The translations under genes and the position numbers were made by a program. This document shows positions 19,284 through 28,114 of a stretch of DNA of 64,000 bases, piece after piece (the stretch's first letter is position 1; every line of letters starts with the position of its first letter). The notes under the pieces are model-generated. The model had not been told where the DNA came from. It did no database searches and was given only the letters and a program-made list of their open reading frames with translations. This DNA comes from Nocardioides sp. W7. GTDB taxonomy: Bacteria > Actinomycetota > Actinomycetes > Propionibacteriales > Nocardioidaceae. The stretch covers positions 2,666,001 through 2,730,000 of the forward strand of contig NZ_CP095078.1 in NCBI RefSeq assembly GCF_022919075.1, in the 5' to 3' direction.

Positions 19284-19455
19284 CCCCTGTGGCACACTCG
19301 TGCCTTGGTCCAGCCGGGCCGAAGGATCGCTCCGAGGCACACACGGAGGATCTGCGTCGGGCCCCTGCCACAGGGGGAGTCCAGCGCCGCCGGCCACCTC
19401 GTCTGGACGACACCTGAACCCGCACCACATCCGACACCGCGGCTGACCTGTGGCA
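19284..19455 (+). ncRNA. candidate structured leader of rplS with alternative pairings
   Basis: CCCCTGTGGCA (19284-19294) is the exact complement of TGCCACAGGGG (19366-19376). The same middle strand can instead pair over 8 nt with CTGTGGCA at 19448-19455, just before the ribosome site GAGGAG at 19461. The two helices exclude each other. A local GGCAC/GTGCC hairpin lies inside. The pattern suggests translational autoregulation of L19, but this is inference from sequence only. Confidence 0.4.
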
Positions 19456-19471
19456 CTCGCGAGGAGACACC

Positions 19472-19825
19472 ATGAGCAACAACGTCATCACCGAGCTCGG
19501 CCTCGCCGCCAAGCGCGACGACGTCCCCGCCTTCCGCGCGGGCGACACGATCAAGGTCCACGTGAAGGTCGTCGAGGGCAACCGCGCCCGCGTCCAGATC
19601 TTCCAGGGCGTCGTGATCCGCGTGCAGGGCTCCGGCGTCGGCCGCACCTTCACCGTCCGCAAGGTCTCCTTCGGGGTCGGGGTCGAGCGGACCTTCCCGC
19701 TGCACTCCCCGATCTTCGAGGAGATCGAGATCGTGACCCGCGGTGACGTCCGTCGCGCGAAGCTGTACTACCTGCGCAACCTGCGCGGCAAGGCCGCCAA
19801 GATCAAGGAGCGTCGCGACCTCTGA
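19472..19825 (+). CDS. rplS: 50S ribosomal protein L19
   Basis: The 117-residue protein is of standard length, with [22 protein letters not shown] and [20 protein letters not shown] motifs. L19 sits at the 30S-50S interface. The ATG follows GAGGAGACACC. It is preceded by a 190-nt untranslated region that can form alternative stems and is followed within 35 nt by lepB. Confidence 0.98.
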   Translation: MSNNVITELGLAAKRDDVPAFRAGDTIKVHVKVVEGNRARVQIFQGVVIRVQGSGVGRTFTVRKVSFGVGVERTFPLHSPIFEEIEIVTRGDVRRAKLYYLRNLRGKAAKIKERRDL

Positions 19826-19848
19826 GGTCCCGGCTCCCAGGAGCCGCC

Positions 19849-19854
19849 TAGGAT
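19849..19854 (+). promoter_or_regulatory. -10 hexamer TAGGAT before lepB
   Basis: TAGGAT is 6 nt before the lepB GTG start at 19861, consistent with a leaderless transcript. Confidence 0.45.
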
Positions 19855-19860
19855 CTCCGC

Positions 19861-20700
19861 GTGACCACCGAGGACCGCGGGACCCCTTCCGTCGATGACG
19901 GAGACGGGGACCCGCGGTCCTCGTCCGTCTCCCCAGGCATCTCCGCAGGCCGGACCGAGCGGGAGACCGAGCGGGAGGACCCCCCGGCCAGGCGGAAGCT
20001 CGCCGCCTGGCAGGAGATGGTGCTGCTCCTCGTCGTGGCCGTCCTCCTGGCCGTCGTCGTGAAGTCGCTGTTCCTCCAGTCCTTCTACATCCCGTCGGAG
20101 TCGATGGAGCCGGGGCTGGTCAAGAACGACCGGATCCTGGTGCAGAAGCCGTCGTACTGGTTCGGCGGCGAGCCGCAGCGCGGCGACGTGATCGTCTTCG
20201 AGGACCCCGGTGACTGGCTGCACGGCGAGACGGCCGGGCCGACCGGACCGGTGGCGAAGGGGCTGGCCGCGATCGGGCTCTACCCGACCGGCGGGCACCT
20301 GGTGAAGCGCGTCATCGGGGTCGCCGGCGACGTCATCGAGTGCTGCGACGAGCAGGGCCGGCTGGTCGTCAACGGCACGCCCGTCGACGAGTCCGAGTAC
20401 GCCGTCCTCGACGGCGCGCCCTGCTACGGCCCCCGTCAGGACAACTGCGGGGAGGACTGGAAGGTCGGCCCGATCCCGGAGGGCAAGCTCTTCGTGATGG
20501 GCGACAACCGGTCGCACTCCGGGGACTCCTCGGTGCGGCTGTGCCGGCCGGGCAACCCCGACTGCGACGCACCCTTCGTCGACGTCGACAGCGTCGTCGG
20601 CCGCCTGCTCGCCCGGGTCTGGCCCGCCGACCGCTTCGACGTCACCGACGGCGTCGATGCCTTCGACGACGTGCCCGACGACGTGCCCGACGCCTCCTGA
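19861..20700 (+). CDS. lepB: signal peptidase I
   Basis: A 279-residue membrane protease that removes Sec signal peptides. A charged, disordered N-terminal stretch of about 50 residues precedes one transmembrane helix (EMVLLLVVAVLLAVVVKSLF). The nucleophile Ser is in IPSESMEPGL, and the general-base Lys in GGHLVKRVIGVAGDV. The family box GDNRSHSGDSS is present. The GTG start has no ribosome site; a -10 element sits directly upstream. Confidence 0.95.
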   Translation: MTTEDRGTPSVDDGDGDPRSSSVSPGISAGRTERETEREDPPARRKLAAWQEMVLLLVVAVLLAVVVKSLFLQSFYIPSESMEPGLVKNDRILVQKPSYWFGGEPQRGDVIVFEDPGDWLHGETAGPTGPVAKGLAAIGLYPTGGHLVKRVIGVAGDVIECCDEQGRLVVNGTPVDESEYAVLDGAPCYGPRQDNCGEDWKVGPIPEGKLFVMGDNRSHSGDSSVRLCRPGNPDCDAPFVDVDSVVGRLLARVWPADRFDVTDGVDAFDDVPDDVPDAS

Positions 20701-20714
20701 GTGAGGGTGATCGG

Positions 20715-21374
20715 ATGAGTGTCCTGCCCCGAGGTGCGACGGTCCGGCGCGACGCCGGGCTGTACGGCTACGAGCGCGCCCTGCGCCGGTACGGCATCGC
20801 GCCGATCGCCGGCGTCGACGAGGCCGGCCGCGGTGCCTGCGCGGGCCCGCTGGTCGCGGGCGCGGCGATCCTGCCCGAGGGGCGGGCCGGGATCGTCCCC
20901 GGGCTCGCCGACTCCAAGCTGCTGACCGAGAAGGCGCGCGAGCGCTGCTACCAGCAGGTCGTGCGCCGGGCAGTCGCCTGGTCGGTGGTGGTGGTCAGCC
21001 AGGAGGAGTGCGACCGGCTCGGGATGCACGTCGCCAACGTCGAGGCGCTGCGCCGGGCCGTGGCGCTGCTGGACCTGCCGCCGGCGTACGTCCTGACCGA
21101 CGGGTTCCCCGTCGACGGGCTCGGGGTGCCCGGGCTGGCCGTGTGGAAGGGCGACCGGGTCGCCGCCTGCATCAGCGCCGCGTCGGTGCTCGCCAAGGTC
21201 ACCCGCGACCGGATCATGACCGATCTGGATCGGGAGTGGCCGGCGTACGACTTCAAGACCCACAAGGGCTACATCACCGACGTGCACGCCGCCGCGCTGC
21301 TGGAGCACGGGCCGTCCCCGGTGCACCGGATGCGCTTCGTCAACGTGCGCCGGGCGGCCGGGCTAGAGTCCTGA
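20715..21374 (+). CDS. rnhB: ribonuclease HII
   Basis: This 219-residue enzyme cleaves RNA in RNA:DNA hybrids and removes single misincorporated ribonucleotides. The catalytic motif GVDEAGRGACAGPLVAGA includes Asp and Glu. ADSKLLTEKARE and a later SVLAKVTRDRIM with HKGY are family blocks. ATG 20715 follows GTGAGGGTG. A longer open frame extends upstream into lepB, but in a shadow frame. Confidence 0.96.
   Translation: MSVLPRGATVRRDAGLYGYERALRRYGIAPIAGVDEAGRGACAGPLVAGAAILPEGRAGIVPGLADSKLLTEKARERCYQQVVRRAVAWSVVVVSQEECDRLGMHVANVEALRRAVALLDLPPAYVLTDGFPVDGLGVPGLAVWKGDRVAACISAASVLAKVTRDRIMTDLDREWPAYDFKTHKGYITDVHAAALLEHGPSPVHRMRFVNVRRAAGLES
21364..21369 (+). promoter_or_regulatory. -10 hexamer TAGAGT before the DUF2469 gene
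   Basis: TAGAGT lies within the last codons of rnhB and 7 nt before the GTG start at 21377. Confidence 0.4.
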
Positions 21375-21376
21375 CC

Positions 21377-21685
21377 GTGAGCGCCGAGGACCTCGAGAAG
21401 TACGAGACCGAGATGGAGCTGACGCTCTATCGCGAGTACCGCGACGTCGTCGGCATCTTCAAGTACGTCGTGGAGACCGACCGGCGCTTCTACCTGTGCA
21501 ACCAGGTGGACGTGAAGGCGCGCACGGAGGCCGGTGAGGTCTTCTTCGAGGTCTCGATGAGCGACGCGTGGGTCTGGGACATGTACCGCCCCGCGCGCTT
21601 CGCCAAGAACGTCAAGGTGCTGACCTTCAAGGACGTCAACGTCGAGGAGCTCAACCCCTCCGACATCGACCCGCCGAAGCCCTAG
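21377..21685 (+). CDS. DUF2469 family protein
   Basis: A 102-residue protein, very acidic and aromatic, starting SAEDLEKYETEMELTLYREYRDVVGIFKYV. It matches the DUF2469 family, which is conserved in actinobacteria in exactly this position between rnhB and yraN. There is no known activity. It has no membrane segment. The strongly conserved SDAWVWDMYRPARF region is probably its functional core. Confidence 0.9.
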   Translation: MSAEDLEKYETEMELTLYREYRDVVGIFKYVVETDRRFYLCNQVDVKARTEAGEVFFEVSMSDAWVWDMYRPARFAKNVKVLTFKDVNVEELNPSDIDPPKP

Positions 21686-21810
21686 GCAGCCGCCCAGCCG
21701 GGCCACGAGCCGTTCACAGGCAGGCCCGGGACGAGGTTCTCCCCAGGCCCTCCCGGTGTCCCGCTCCCGCGTCCCCGCCCGCGGTGAGGCTGTCCCCAGG
21801 AGGTCAGCCG

Positions 21811-22191
21811 ATGACGGGAAGCACCACACCAGCACGCACGACCAAGCAGGCCCTCGGGGCGTACGGCGAGTCGCTCGCCGCGCGCCATCTGACGGCCCAG
21901 GGGATGATCCTGCTGGACCGCAACTGGCGCTGCGACGCCGGCGAGATCGACCTGGTGCTGCGCGAGCGCGACGTCCTGGTCGTGTGCGAGGTCAAGACGC
22001 GCAGCAGTGATCGGTGCGGCACCCCGCACGAGGCCGTGACCGAGCTGAAGCTCGCCCGGCTGCGCCGGCTGGCGGTCCGATGGCGGGAGGCGCACGGGGT
22101 CGGTGCGGTCGAGATCCGGATCGACCTGGTCGCCGTGATCCGACCCCGGCGCGGGCCCTCGCAGATCGACCACGTCCGGGGGATCGGCTGA
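21811..22191 (+). CDS. yraN: YraN family (UPF0102) nuclease-fold protein
   Basis: A 126-residue protein with LGAYGESLAARHL, then the restriction-nuclease-like core CDAGEIDLVLRERDVLVVCEVKTRS. The D...ExK residues of the PD-(D/E)xK fold are present. ATG 21811 follows AGGAGG. The gene overlaps comM by 1 nt. YraN proteins sit in competence/recombination neighbourhoods, as here; their biochemical role is unproven. Confidence 0.92.
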   Translation: MTGSTTPARTTKQALGAYGESLAARHLTAQGMILLDRNWRCDAGEIDLVLRERDVLVVCEVKTRSSDRCGTPHEAVTELKLARLRRLAVRWREAHGVGAVEIRIDLVAVIRPRRGPSQIDHVRGIG

Positions 22192-23792
22192 TGCCGTTCG
22201 CAACGGCGCGCACCGTCTCGCTCCAGGGCGCCCTCGGGCACGTCATCGACGTCCAGACCGACGTCTCGCCCGGTCAGGTCGGGACCACCCTGGTCGGGCG
22301 GCCGGACACCTCGATCCACGAGGCGCGGGACCGGTGCCGGATGGCGATCATCAACTCGTCGCTGACCTGGCCGGCCACCAAGCGGATCACGATCCTGCTC
22401 TCGCCGGCCGACCTCCCCAAGCGCGGCACCCACTTCGACATGGCCATCGCGTGCTCGGTGCTCGCCGCCGATGGCCGGCTGCCCGGTGCCGCGTTGGACG
22501 GCACGGTGCTGATCGGTGAGCTCACCCTCGACGGCGGCCTCCGGTCGGTGCCGGGCGTGCTCCCCATGGTGCTGGCGGCGGCCGACCGCGGGATCCGACG
22601 GGTCTTCGTCCCGGAGCCGCAGGCGGCGGAGGCGGCGATGGTGCCCGGCATGACCGTCCTGGGCATGCGCTCGCTCGCCCAGGTGGTCGCCGAGCTCCGC
22701 GGGGAGGAGGTGCCCGAGGCGGCGCCGGTGGCGGCGGCCTCGGGCAGCCGGCTGCTGTCGTGGCGGGGGGAGGAGCGCTTGGAGGAGGTCGACCTGGCCG
22801 ACCTGATCGGTCTGACCGACGCCCGCTTCGCGATCGAGGTCGCGGCCGCAGGCGGCCACCACCTGATGCTCTCGGGTCCGAAGGGCGCGGGCAAGACCAG
22901 CATCGCCGAGCGGATCCCCACCCTGCTGCCCGATCTCACCCCGGAGGAGTCGTTGGAGCTGACGGCGCTGCACTCGCTGGCCGGGGTGCTCGACCCGGGA
23001 TCCGGCATGATCAGGCGGCCGCCGTTCTCCTCGCCCCACCACGACGCGAGCAAGGCCAGTCTGGTCGGTGGCGGGACGGGGCAGGTCCGACCGGGTGCGC
23101 TCAGCCTCGCCCACGCGGGGGTGCTCTTCCTCGACGAGTTCCCGCTCTTCCGCAGCGACGTCATCGACGCGCTGCGGCAGCCGCTGGAGAGCGGTGATGT
23201 GGTGATCGCCCGCACCGACGAGCAGGTCCGGCTGCCGGCTCGCGGGATGGTGGTGCTCGCCTGCAACCCGTGCCCCTGCGGCGAGTACAGCCCTGCGGCG
23301 GCCAACAACCGGTGCACCTGCCACGAGGTCAAGCGCCGCGACTACCGCCAGAAGATCACCGGCCCGGTCGCCGACCGGGTCGACATCCTGCGCCACGTCG
23401 AGCCGCTCCAGCCGTTCGAGCGCAACGACCGGTTCGCGCAGCCCGAGGACTCGGCGTCCGTTCGGGCGCGAGTCGGCTCGGCCCGGCGCCGACAGGCCGA
23501 GCGCTACGCCGGGGTCGGGTGGCGGCTCAACGCGCACGTCCCGGGCGCGGCGCTGCGCGACCGTTGGCCGCTCGACGATGCGGGTCGCGACCGGCTCGAC
23601 GGCGACATCTACGACGCCAAGATCACCTCGCGCGGCGCGGTCCGGGTACACCGGCTGGCCTGGACGGTGCTCGACCTGCAGCGCCCGCGCGACTCCGAGC
23701 GCCGCCCGGGCGTCAACGAGGTCGAGACGGCCCTGGCTCTGCGGCGAGGCGACCCGCTGCCGCTGGCCGCGCTGCGCCGGCGGGCGTCGTGA
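22191..23792 (+). CDS. comM: YifB/ComM family Mg-chelatase-like AAA+ ATPase
   Basis: A 533-residue AAA+ protein. The N-terminal Lon-like domain (VSPGQVGTTLVGRPDTSIHEARDR...PADLPKRGTHFDMAIA) precedes Walker A GPKGAGKTS near residue 231. The Walker B region is GVLFLDEFPLF, and the Cys-rich NPCPCGEYS segment is typical of this family. ComM promotes branch migration during natural transformation in other bacteria. It is coupled to yraN upstream (TGATG) and to dprA downstream (GTGA). Confidence 0.93.
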   Translation: MPFATARTVSLQGALGHVIDVQTDVSPGQVGTTLVGRPDTSIHEARDRCRMAIINSSLTWPATKRITILLSPADLPKRGTHFDMAIACSVLAADGRLPGAALDGTVLIGELTLDGGLRSVPGVLPMVLAAADRGIRRVFVPEPQAAEAAMVPGMTVLGMRSLAQVVAELRGEEVPEAAPVAAASGSRLLSWRGEERLEEVDLADLIGLTDARFAIEVAAAGGHHLMLSGPKGAGKTSIAERIPTLLPDLTPEESLELTALHSLAGVLDPGSGMIRRPPFSSPHHDASKASLVGGGTGQVRPGALSLAHAGVLFLDEFPLFRSDVIDALRQPLESGDVVIARTDEQVRLPARGMVVLACNPCPCGEYSPAAANNRCTCHEVKRRDYRQKITGPVADRVDILRHVEPLQPFERNDRFAQPEDSASVRARVGSARRRQAERYAGVGWRLNAHVPGAALRDRWPLDDAGRDRLDGDIYDAKITSRGAVRVHRLAWTVLDLQRPRDSERRPGVNEVETALALRRGDPLPLAALRRRAS

Positions 23793-24925
23793 GCGCCCCG
23801 GAGGCGGAGCGGCTGGCCCGGGTCGGGTTGTCGCTGCTGACCGAGCCGGGTGACGCCCAGGTGGCGGCGGTGATCGCCGACGTGGGCGCGCAGGTGCTCT
23901 ACGACGACGTGCTCACGCGGCAGGAAGGCTCCGAGGTCCGGCAGGACGCGCGGAGCCGGCTCGAGGGCTGCGACCCCGCCCGGCAGCTGGAGCAGGCGGC
24001 CCGGGTCGGGCTGCGATTCGTCGTGCCTGGCGACGCGGAGTGGCCCACCCAGCTCGACGACCTCGCCCACACTGCACCGCTGCAGCAGCGCGGGGGAGCG
24101 CCCCTGGGATTGTGGGTCCGCGGGCCGCAGCGCCTCGACGGCCTCGGCTCGTCGGTGGCGGTCGTCGGCTCCCGCTCGGCGACGACGTACGGCGGCAGCG
24201 CCGCCGCGCAGATCGCCGCCGTGGTCGCGCGGTCGGGCTCGCCGGTCATCTCCGGGGCCGCCTACGGCATCGACCAGGCGGCCCATCGCGGAGCGCTCGG
24301 CGGCGGCGGCACGACGATCGCCGTCCTGGCGTGTGGCGCCGACCGGGTCTACCCCCAGGCGCACCGCGAGCTGATCGAGCACCTCGGCCGGGAGGGGGCG
24401 GTCGTCTCCGAGTCGCCCCCGGGCGGTGCACCGACCCGGGTCCGCTTCCTCAGCCGCAACCGGATCATCGCCGCCCTCTCGGCCGGCACCGTGGTCGTCG
24501 AGGCCGCGGTCCGCAGCGGCGCGCTCAACACGGCCAACTGGGCCATCCGGCTCAACCGACATCTGATGGGGGTGCCGGGGCCGATCACGAGCGCGCCGTC
24601 CCAGGGGGTGCACCAGCTGCTGAGGTCGGGCGCCGCCACGCTGGTGACGTCGGGGCAGGAGGTCCTAGAGGTCGTGGCGCCCGTCGGGGAGCACGTCCTG
24701 GAGGAGCCGCGCGGCCGCGAGCGCGCCCGGGACCGGCTGTCGATGCGTGACCAGCAGGTCCTCGACGCGGTGCCCGTCACCCGCGGAGCCGGAGCGGACT
24801 CCATCGCCCGCACGGCCGGCATGGCGCTGCTCAAGGTCGGACCCGCGCTCGACCGGCTCCGGGTCGGCGGGTACGTCGAGCGGGGCGAGGACGGATGGCG
24901 GCTCGCCGCCCTCGCCCAGGAGTAG
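23789..24925 (+). CDS. dprA: DNA-processing protein DprA
   Basis: A 378-residue protein that loads RecA on incoming single-stranded DNA. The Rossmann core contains VAVVGSRSATTYGG, SGAAYGIDQAAHRGAL, and SRNRIIAALSAGTVVVEAAVRSGALNTANWA, all signature blocks. The last 60 residues form a winged helix (QQVLDAVPVTRGAGADSIAR). GTG 23789 overlaps the comM stop. Together with comM and yraN it makes a DNA-uptake or recombination cluster; no comEA/EC is in the window. Confidence 0.95.
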   Translation: MSAPEAERLARVGLSLLTEPGDAQVAAVIADVGAQVLYDDVLTRQEGSEVRQDARSRLEGCDPARQLEQAARVGLRFVVPGDAEWPTQLDDLAHTAPLQQRGGAPLGLWVRGPQRLDGLGSSVAVVGSRSATTYGGSAAAQIAAVVARSGSPVISGAAYGIDQAAHRGALGGGGTTIAVLACGADRVYPQAHRELIEHLGREGAVVSESPPGGAPTRVRFLSRNRIIAALSAGTVVVEAAVRSGALNTANWAIRLNRHLMGVPGPITSAPSQGVHQLLRSGAATLVTSGQEVLEVVAPVGEHVLEEPRGRERARDRLSMRDQQVLDAVPVTRGAGADSIARTAGMALLKVGPALDRLRVGGYVERGEDGWRLAALAQE

Positions 24926-25006
24926 CGCGGAAGTGCCAGCGATCCGTCGCCGGTGGTCGCGCGAGCCGTCACCGGCGTGTCGTGATCGGAGCCGGCAGCG
25001 GATTCC

Positions 25007-25012
25007 TAGACT
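25007..25012 (+). promoter_or_regulatory. -10 hexamer TAGACT before xerC
   Basis: TAGACT is 6 nt before the xerC GTG at 25019. It supports that start and a leaderless transcript. Confidence 0.45.
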
Positions 25013-25018
25013 CGCGAG

Positions 25019-25978
25019 GTGACCGCCGAGACCGCGCCGACTTCGGGGGAGGAGCCCGAGACCGGGCTGCCGGAGTCGATGGCGCGGGTGCTGGGCGAGT
25101 ACGAGCGGCACCTGGTCTCCGAGCGGGACCTCACCCCGCACACCGTGCGGGCCTATCTGGGCGACCTGACGGGCCTGCTGGACCACGCCCACCGGATGGG
25201 ACTCGCCGACGTCACCGAGCTCGACCTGCGCACCCTGCGGAGTTGGTTGGCCAAGCAGCAGACGATGGGTCGCTCGCGCACCACCCTGGCCCGCCGCGCG
25301 ACCGCAGCCCGGGTGTTCACCGCCTGGCTGGCCCGCACCGGCCGGGTCCCGACCGACCCCGGCGCCAGCCTCGGCTCACCGAAGGCGCATTCGACCCTGC
25401 CCTCGGTGCTGCGCGCCGACCAGGCCGAGGACCTGATCGGCGCCGCGACCACGCTCGCCGACGACGGGAGCCCGGTCGGGCTGCGCGACGTCGCCATGCT
25501 CGAGCTGCTCTACGCGACTGGCATCCGGGTGGGCGAGCTCGTCGGCCTCGACATCGACGACCTCGACGACGACCGGTCCGTCGTCCGGGTCTTCGGCAAG
25601 GGGCGCAAGGAACGGACGGTGCCCTACGGGCGGCCGGCGGCCCGCGCCCTGCAGTTCTGGCTGCGCCAGGGTCGCCCGCTGCTGTCGCGGGAGGGCTCGG
25701 GCGCGGCGTTGTTCCTGGGGGCCCGCGGCGGCCGGATCGACCAGCGGGCGGTGCGTACGTTGGTGCACCGACGGATTGCCGAGGTGCCGGGCGCGCCGGA
25801 CATCGGACCCCACGGCCTCCGTCACTCCGCCGCCACCCACCTCCTCGAGGGCGGTGCGGACCTGCGCTCGGTCCAGGAGCTGCTCGGCCACGCCTCGCTG
25901 GCCACCACGCAGCGCTACACCCACGTCACCACCGACCGGCTGCGCCGGGCCTACCAGCAGGCCCACCCGCGCGCCTGA
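25019..25978 (+). CDS. xerC: tyrosine recombinase XerC
   Basis: A 319-residue site-specific recombinase that resolves chromosome dimers. The N-terminal SAM-like domain ([23 protein letters not shown]) precedes the catalytic domain. The active residues are visible: Arg in [13 protein letters not shown], Lys in [10 protein letters not shown], HxxR in [12 protein letters not shown], His and the nucleophile Tyr in [13 protein letters not shown]. It lies downstream of dprA, as in many actinobacteria, so it is the housekeeping XerC rather than a phage integrase. Confidence 0.95.
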   Translation: MTAETAPTSGEEPETGLPESMARVLGEYERHLVSERDLTPHTVRAYLGDLTGLLDHAHRMGLADVTELDLRTLRSWLAKQQTMGRSRTTLARRATAARVFTAWLARTGRVPTDPGASLGSPKAHSTLPSVLRADQAEDLIGAATTLADDGSPVGLRDVAMLELLYATGIRVGELVGLDIDDLDDDRSVVRVFGKGRKERTVPYGRPAARALQFWLRQGRPLLSREGSGAALFLGARGGRIDQRAVRTLVHRRIAEVPGAPDIGPHGLRHSAATHLLEGGADLRSVQELLGHASLATTQRYTHVTTDRLRRAYQQAHPRA

Positions 25979-25979
25979 C

Positions 25980-26010
25980 GCCGAGTCAGCACCACTGGTG
26001 CTGACTCGGC
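25980..26010. terminator. 15-bp perfect palindrome between xerC and the M23 gene
   Basis: GCCGAGTCAGCACCA (25980-25994), one central base and its exact reverse complement (25996-26010) lie between two convergent genes, so a bidirectional terminator is likely. The same core recurs at 41544-41574 and 41584-41596. Confidence 0.7.
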
Positions 26011-26018
26011 CTTGGTGG

Positions 26019-26612
26019 TCACCAGGAGAGGCGGAGCGTGACGACCGGCGGGCGCCAGCCGTCGTACGCCGACCGCTGCGGCACCGGGGCGGCGCCGACC
26101 GGCTCCTCGCGCCACAGTGGCAGCAGCCGCACCGGTCCGCCACCGACGAGGCGCAGCGGGTCGAGGTAGGTCTCGGCACCCTCGATCCAGCCCCAGTGCA
26201 GGCACGCGCGGGGGGCGCAGTGCGACGCGCCTGCCTGGAGGATGCCGATCGGTGCGCCGGCGGCGAGGTCGGCTCCGACCGCGACGGTGGCGCTGACCGG
26301 CTCGTAGGTGGTGCGGGTGGCCCCGTGGTCGACCACCAGCACGCCGCGTCCGGCCAGCGAGCCGACGAAGGAGACCCGGCCCGGGAGGGCCGCCAGGACG
26401 GCCTGCCCCGGCCGGCCGAGCAGGTCCACGCCGCGGTGCCCGGCGCCCCAGGGGTCGGCGGGCGGGTCGAAGCGAGCGACGACTTCGGGCTCGGGCGCCA
26501 GCGGCCAGTGGCCGACGGGGTCTGTGTCCGCAGCTCCGGCGGGGGAGCTCGACGAGACGGTCAGCCAGACCGTGAGCACGGCGGCGACGAGGGCGGTGAG
26601 AGAGCGGGCCAT
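26019..26612 (-). CDS. secreted M23 family metallopeptidase
   Basis: From ATG 26612 the protein has 197 residues with a clear signal peptide (RSLTALVAAVLTVWLTVSSS...AGAAD). The LytM-like domain has the zinc motif GHRGVDLLG (HxxxD) near residue 59 and a later CLHWGW containing the HxH-equivalent His. It likely cleaves peptidoglycan cross-bridges outside the cell. Much of the longer open frame upstream is shadow. It is convergent with xerC and divergent from rpsB. Confidence 0.87.
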   Translation of the reverse strand: MARSLTALVAAVLTVWLTVSSSSPAGAADTDPVGHWPLAPEPEVVARFDPPADPWGAGHRGVDLLGRPGQAVLAALPGRVSFVGSLAGRGVLVVDHGATRTTYEPVSATVAVGADLAAGAPIGILQAGASHCAPRACLHWGWIEGAETYLDPLRLVGGGPVRLLPLWREEPVGAAPVPQRSAYDGWRPPVVTLRLSW

Positions 26613-27020
26613 GCCCTGAGAGTGGCGGTGGCAGCGTCGCGCGGCGGACGACCCGTCGTACCCGGTGGAGAACCCCGTCGGCGGACCCGGTTGTGGACGA
26701 CAGATGGCCTGGGCCGGGGCCACCGTCGCGCGATTGGCGGTCCAGGCCCGAGGTCCCGTAGTCTGGCGGACGCGATCCGGGTGCCTGCACCCAGATCGAC
26801 TACGCACGTCGGCTGACCGCGACGGTCCCTCTCCAGGGGCCGACCACCCGCGGGCGATGGCCCTCGGTCCCGCAGAGATGCGGGTCGGGCCACGCGCAGG
26901 CGTCAGGGCGACCGGCACCCGTCGGTCGCGATGAACTGAAGACAACCGGTCCGGACTCCCGGCTTGCCCTGCTTCAAGGGCACGCAGACGGGTGCCGGCC
27001 ACCAGGAGAAGAGAAACCAC
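26613..27020 (+). promoter_or_regulatory. rpsB upstream region (about 400 bp, no gene seen)
   Basis: No convincing frame is present. TTGGCG (26734-26739) and TAGTCT (26759-26764) form a possible -35/-10 pair, though the 19-bp spacer is long. A small hairpin TGCCCT/AGGGCA lies near 26966-26983, about 35 nt before the rpsB start. A long leader of roughly 250 nt is implied. Confidence 0.35.
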
Positions 27021-28049
27021 ATGGCAGTCGTGACCATGCGCCAGCTCCTCGAGAGCGGCGTCCACTTCGGGCACCAGACCCGTCGCTGGAACCCCAAGAT
27101 GAAGCGCTTCATCCTCACCGAGCGCAACGGCATCTACATCATCGACCTGCAGCAGTCGCTGGCCTACATCGACCGGTCCTACGCCTTCGTCAAGGAGACG
27201 GTCGCCAAGGGCGGGACGATCATGTTCGTCGGCACCAAGAAGCAGGCGCAGGAGGCGATCGCCGAGCAGGCGACCCGCGTCGGCATGCCCTACGTCAACC
27301 AGCGTTGGCTCGGCGGCATGCTCACCAACTTCCAGACCGTGCACCAGCGGATCAACCGGCTCAAGGAGCTCGACGAGGTCGACTTCGACGACGTCGCCGG
27401 CAGCACTCGCACCAAGAAGGAGCTGCTGCAGATGCGTCGCGAGCGCGACAAGCTGAACAAGTCGCTCGGTGGCATCCGCGAGATGACCCGCACCCCCAAC
27501 GCGGTGTGGATCGTCGACACGAACAAGGAGCACCTCGCTGTCGAGGAGGCCCGCAAGCTCAAGATCCCGATCATCGGCATCCTGGACTCCAACTGCGACC
27601 CCGACCTCGTCGACTTCCCGATCCCGGGCAACGACGACGCGATTCGCGCCGTCGGTCTGCTGACGCGCGTCGTCGCCGACGCCGTGGCCGAGGGTCTGAT
27701 CGCCCGCTCCGGCGCCAAGACCGGGAGCACCGAGCCCGGTGTCGCCGAGCCGCTGGCCGACTGGGAGCGCGAGCTGCTCGAGGGTGCCGCCGAGAAGGCT
27801 GCCGAGACCGCGACCAGCGCCCCCGCCGGCGAGGCCCCGGCCTCCGAGGCCACTGGCGCGTCGACCGAGGGTGCCGAGGCCGTCGCGGTTGCCGAGCCCG
27901 CCACCGAGGAGCCGGCCGCCGAGACCGCCACCGAGGAGCCGGCCGCCGAGACCGCCACCGAGGAGCCGGCCACCGAGGAGCCGGCCACCGAGGAGCCGGC
28001 CGCCGAGGCCGCCACCGAGGAGCCGGCCGCCGACGAGGTCAAGGCCTGA
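27021..28049 (+). CDS. rpsB: 30S ribosomal protein S2 with repeat tail
   Basis: The first 250 residues are standard S2 ([26 protein letters not shown]..., ADWERELLE). The total is 342 residues because of an added Ala/Glu/Pro/Thr-rich tail. From about 27898 the tail carries tandem copies of TEEPA with AETA linkers. S2 binds the 30S platform last in assembly. ATG 27021 follows AGGAGAAGAG. It is followed by tsf, the universal rpsB-tsf pair. Confidence 0.97.
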   Translation: MAVVTMRQLLESGVHFGHQTRRWNPKMKRFILTERNGIYIIDLQQSLAYIDRSYAFVKETVAKGGTIMFVGTKKQAQEAIAEQATRVGMPYVNQRWLGGMLTNFQTVHQRINRLKELDEVDFDDVAGSTRTKKELLQMRRERDKLNKSLGGIREMTRTPNAVWIVDTNKEHLAVEEARKLKIPIIGILDSNCDPDLVDFPIPGNDDAIRAVGLLTRVVADAVAEGLIARSGAKTGSTEPGVAEPLADWERELLEGAAEKAAETATSAPAGEAPASEATGASTEGAEAVAVAEPATEEPAAETATEEPAAETATEEPATEEPATEEPAAEAATEEPAADEVKA

Positions 28050-28114
28050 CGTTCACCTGACCGCGGCGGGCCGGTGAGTGCCGCAGTTCCACACGATCTA
28101 GAGGGAAGAGACAC

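Noticed and set aside
20340..20714. Upstream extension of rnhB into lepB
   Set aside because: The extra residues are Arg-rich shadow translation; RNase HII homology and the ribosome site begin at 20715.
25019..25978. Tyrosine recombinase as a phage or island integrase
   Set aside because: It lies in the conserved dprA-xerC-rpsB neighbourhood, has normal XerC length, and no tRNA or attachment site is seen.
26613..27020. Possible tRNA or small RNA gene before rpsB
   Set aside because: No cloverleaf, T-loop motif or CCA pattern could be found; only a possible promoter and a minor hairpin.
27898..28035. Tandem repeat in rpsB as a CRISPR-like or VNTR element
   Set aside because: It is in frame and encodes the TEEPA tail of S2; there are no spacers.
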